From: Oleiagrimonas citrea
Lineage (GTDB): Bacteria; Pseudomonadota; Gammaproteobacteria; Xanthomonadales; Rhodanobacteraceae
Direction: 5' to 3'
Assembly: GCF_012395255.1 (NCBI RefSeq)
Contig: NZ_JAAZQD010000003.1
Span: 248,001 to 312,000, forward strand
DNA: 64,000 bases
The notes under the pieces are model-generated. The model did no database searches. It saw nothing but the letters and a program-made list of their open reading frames with translations, and was not told the DNA's origin. Both the position numbers and the translations under genes were made by a program. Of the stretch, positions 62,758 to 64,000 are shown in pieces. The number at the start of each line of letters is the position of its first letter. Position 1 is the first letter of the stretch.

Positions 62758-63783
62758 TCAGCCCCCGTCCTGGTGATCGAGATACCAGCCGGCGGCACCG
62801 ATGACGCCGAGCTGGCCGTGCTCCATCAAACGAATCGGCACGCGTTGCAGGAACGCGCGCATGCGGCCCTTGTCGAGAAAGCGTTCAACGAAGGTGCTGC
62901 GTGCCAGATAACTGCGGATCTGCGGCAGGATGCCGCCGGCCAGCCAGATGCCGCCGCTGGCGCCGTAGAGCATGGCGAGGTCGCCGACGAAGCTGCCGAG
63001 CAGGGCGCAGAACACGTCCAGCGTCTGCCTTGCTTCGTCATCGCTGCCTTGCAGCGCCGCCTCGGTGATCTGTTCGGGCCGTTCCAGTCTGCAGGGCATC
63101 GCGCGCAGCGTGCACAGCGCCTGATAGAGGCGCAGCAGGCCGGGGCCGGACAGCACATGTTCGTAGGAGACGTGGCGATACCGGCTTTCCATCACGCCGA
63201 GGATCCCGATCTCCAGTTCTCCGCGCGGCGCCAGAGCAATCTGGCCGGCCTCCGTGGGCAGCACCAGCGGCTGGGGCTGCATCGGAAGGATGGCGGCCGA
63301 GCCCAGTCCGGTGCCCGGCCCCACGACGACTTGCGGGCCGGTTTTTTCGGGCAGCGGCGCGTCGGTCAGGGCCAGCGTCGCCGATGGCTCGATGTACTGC
63401 GTGGCGTAGGCGACGGCTTCGAAATCGTTGATCAGCGAGAGGTCGGCGAGGCCCAGCGCATCGCGCAGTTCATTCACTGCGACTCGCCACGGCAGGTTGT
63501 CGTTGACCACGACGCCGTCGATGGCGTAGCCGGCGCAGGCGAGGGCGCCGTGCGTGATCGCCGCATCCTCATGGCGCGACAGGAAGTCGCGCAGGATGGC
63601 GTCGAGACTCTCGTGCTCGGCGCAGACGTACTTGCGGTAGTCCAGTACGGCGACACGGCCGCTTTCGCTGCCGCCGCGCACCAGGCCGATGCGTGCATGG
63701 GTGCCGCCGACGTCTGCCGCGATGAAGGCCCGGGCGGCGTTGTCCACCGCTGGCATGACCGGCTGGCTTGCAAATTGCCCCAC
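62758..63783 (-). CDS. glk: Glucokinase (hexokinase family 3 / Glk type)
   Basis: A 341-residue ATP-dependent sugar kinase. The phosphate motif is FIAADVGGTHARIGLV, with catalytic Asp in LINDFEAVAYA, GPGTGLGSAAILP and GGIWLAGGILPQI. GTG at 63783 is the start, with GGGGAGG eight bases upstream. By family it phosphorylates glucose; related kinases in Xanthomonas N-acetylglucosamine loci act on GlcNAc, so the substrate is open. It is the first gene of the minus-strand hexosamine block and carries the operator-like palindrome. Confidence 0.88.
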   Translation of the reverse strand: MGQFASQPVMPAVDNAARAFIAADVGGTHARIGLVRGGSESGRVAVLDYRKYVCAEHESLDAILRDFLSRHEDAAITHGALACAGYAIDGVVVNDNLPWRVAVNELRDALGLADLSLINDFEAVAYATQYIEPSATLALTDAPLPEKTGPQVVVGPGTGLGSAAILPMQPQPLVLPTEAGQIALAPRGELEIGILGVMESRYRHVSYEHVLSGPGLLRLYQALCTLRAMPCRLERPEQITEAALQGSDDEARQTLDVFCALLGSFVGDLAMLYGASGGIWLAGGILPQIRSYLARSTFVERFLDKGRMRAFLQRVPIRLMEHGQLGVIGAAGWYLDHQDGG

Positions 63784-63847
63784 GCGATGTCCTCCCCGTG
63801 ACTCTTTGCGTGTGCCGCGTATCGCTGATGATGCGCGGAGTGGGCCG

Positions 63848-63877
63848 AGTGTTGCGGAATGATGACAACGTTGTCAA
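63848..63877 (-). promoter_or_regulatory. Promoter with LacI-type operator upstream of glk
   Basis: TGACAACGTTGTCA (63863-63876) is a perfect 14-bp palindrome with a central CG, the pattern typical of LacI-family operators. On the minus strand it overlaps the consensus -35 hexamer TTGACA (63877-63872). AACACT at 63853-63848 is a weak -10 with an 18-base spacer. Repressor binding would block RNA polymerase. The flanking interval 63784-63847 holds only the leader and ribosome-binding site. Confidence 0.6.
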
Positions 63878-64000
63878 GCATGTGCTTCGAGAGTCATGAA
63901 GTCGGGCTTCCCGGCGGGATGATGCGAATCATTCGGTTTCGCTCAGCAGGCTGGTTTCGCTCTGGATCAGGCTCGCTTTGCCGGTCATGGCCAGTCATGA

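Overview
The window is about 64 kb of GC-rich chromosome from a gammaproteobacterium. It is most likely a member of the Xanthomonadales, family Rhodanobacteraceae (Dyella, Rhodanobacter, Frateuria or Luteibacter type). This rests on protein character (Caulobacter-type TonB receptor, NagX-like acyltransferase, KdkA, DUF6165-like protein) and on gene order. It is core chromosome: I see no insertion sequence, prophage, integron or CRISPR array.

Layout. 1-3450: end of an outer-membrane barrel protein, a perfect palindromic terminator, and convergent katG. 3749-11935: mutS divergent from pncC-recA-recX-alaS-csrA. 12002-13246: six tRNA genes (Ser, Arg, Pro, Arg, His, Lys), a terminator and tRNA-Leu. 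13319-22979: the protein quality-control block tig-clpP-clpX-lon-hupB, then tRNA-Val, tRNA-Asp and ppiD, converging on fabI. 23071-26944: mltD-like and gloB divergent from a methyltransferase-like gene, rnhA and dnaQ, an order that matches E. coli mltD-gloB-yafS-rnhA-dnaQ. 27043-31593: PP2C phosphatase, a small secreted cysteine-rich protein, tRNA-Ser, an MBL hydrolase coupled to the Kdo kinase kdkA, a divergent heptosyltransferase-like gene and a DUF6165-like gene. 31719-35634: tRNA-Ser, 4.5S RNA, dnaX-ybaB-recR, an acetyltransferase and a HIT protein.

35656-42513: an AlkB-type non-haem di-iron monooxygenase, a Bax-inhibitor-1 family membrane protein, a 7TM-type diguanylate cyclase and a large periplasmic M16 protease. 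42722-49958: a two-partner secretion operon (TpsB transporter, then a 1850-residue TpsA adhesin with GLUG and YDG/MBG repeats). 50222-56196: sulfotransferase, pyrD-murB, a short-chain dehydrogenase, an ALDH7-type aldehyde dehydrogenase and tRNA-Arg. 56299-63783: a chitin/N-acetylglucosamine uptake block of GH20 hexosaminidase, NagX-like acyltransferase, TonB receptor and glucokinase, all on the minus strand. A 14-bp palindrome overlaps a TTGACA hexamer ahead of glucokinase.

The most unusual parts are the modular TpsA adhesin with its C-terminal cysteine pair and the sulfotransferase just upstream, the palindromic operator of the hexosamine block, the GGA-rich csrA leader, the small CX6C-X9-CX6C secreted protein, and an alkB-like gene without a rubredoxin partner. 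I saw no clearly new defence or mobile system.
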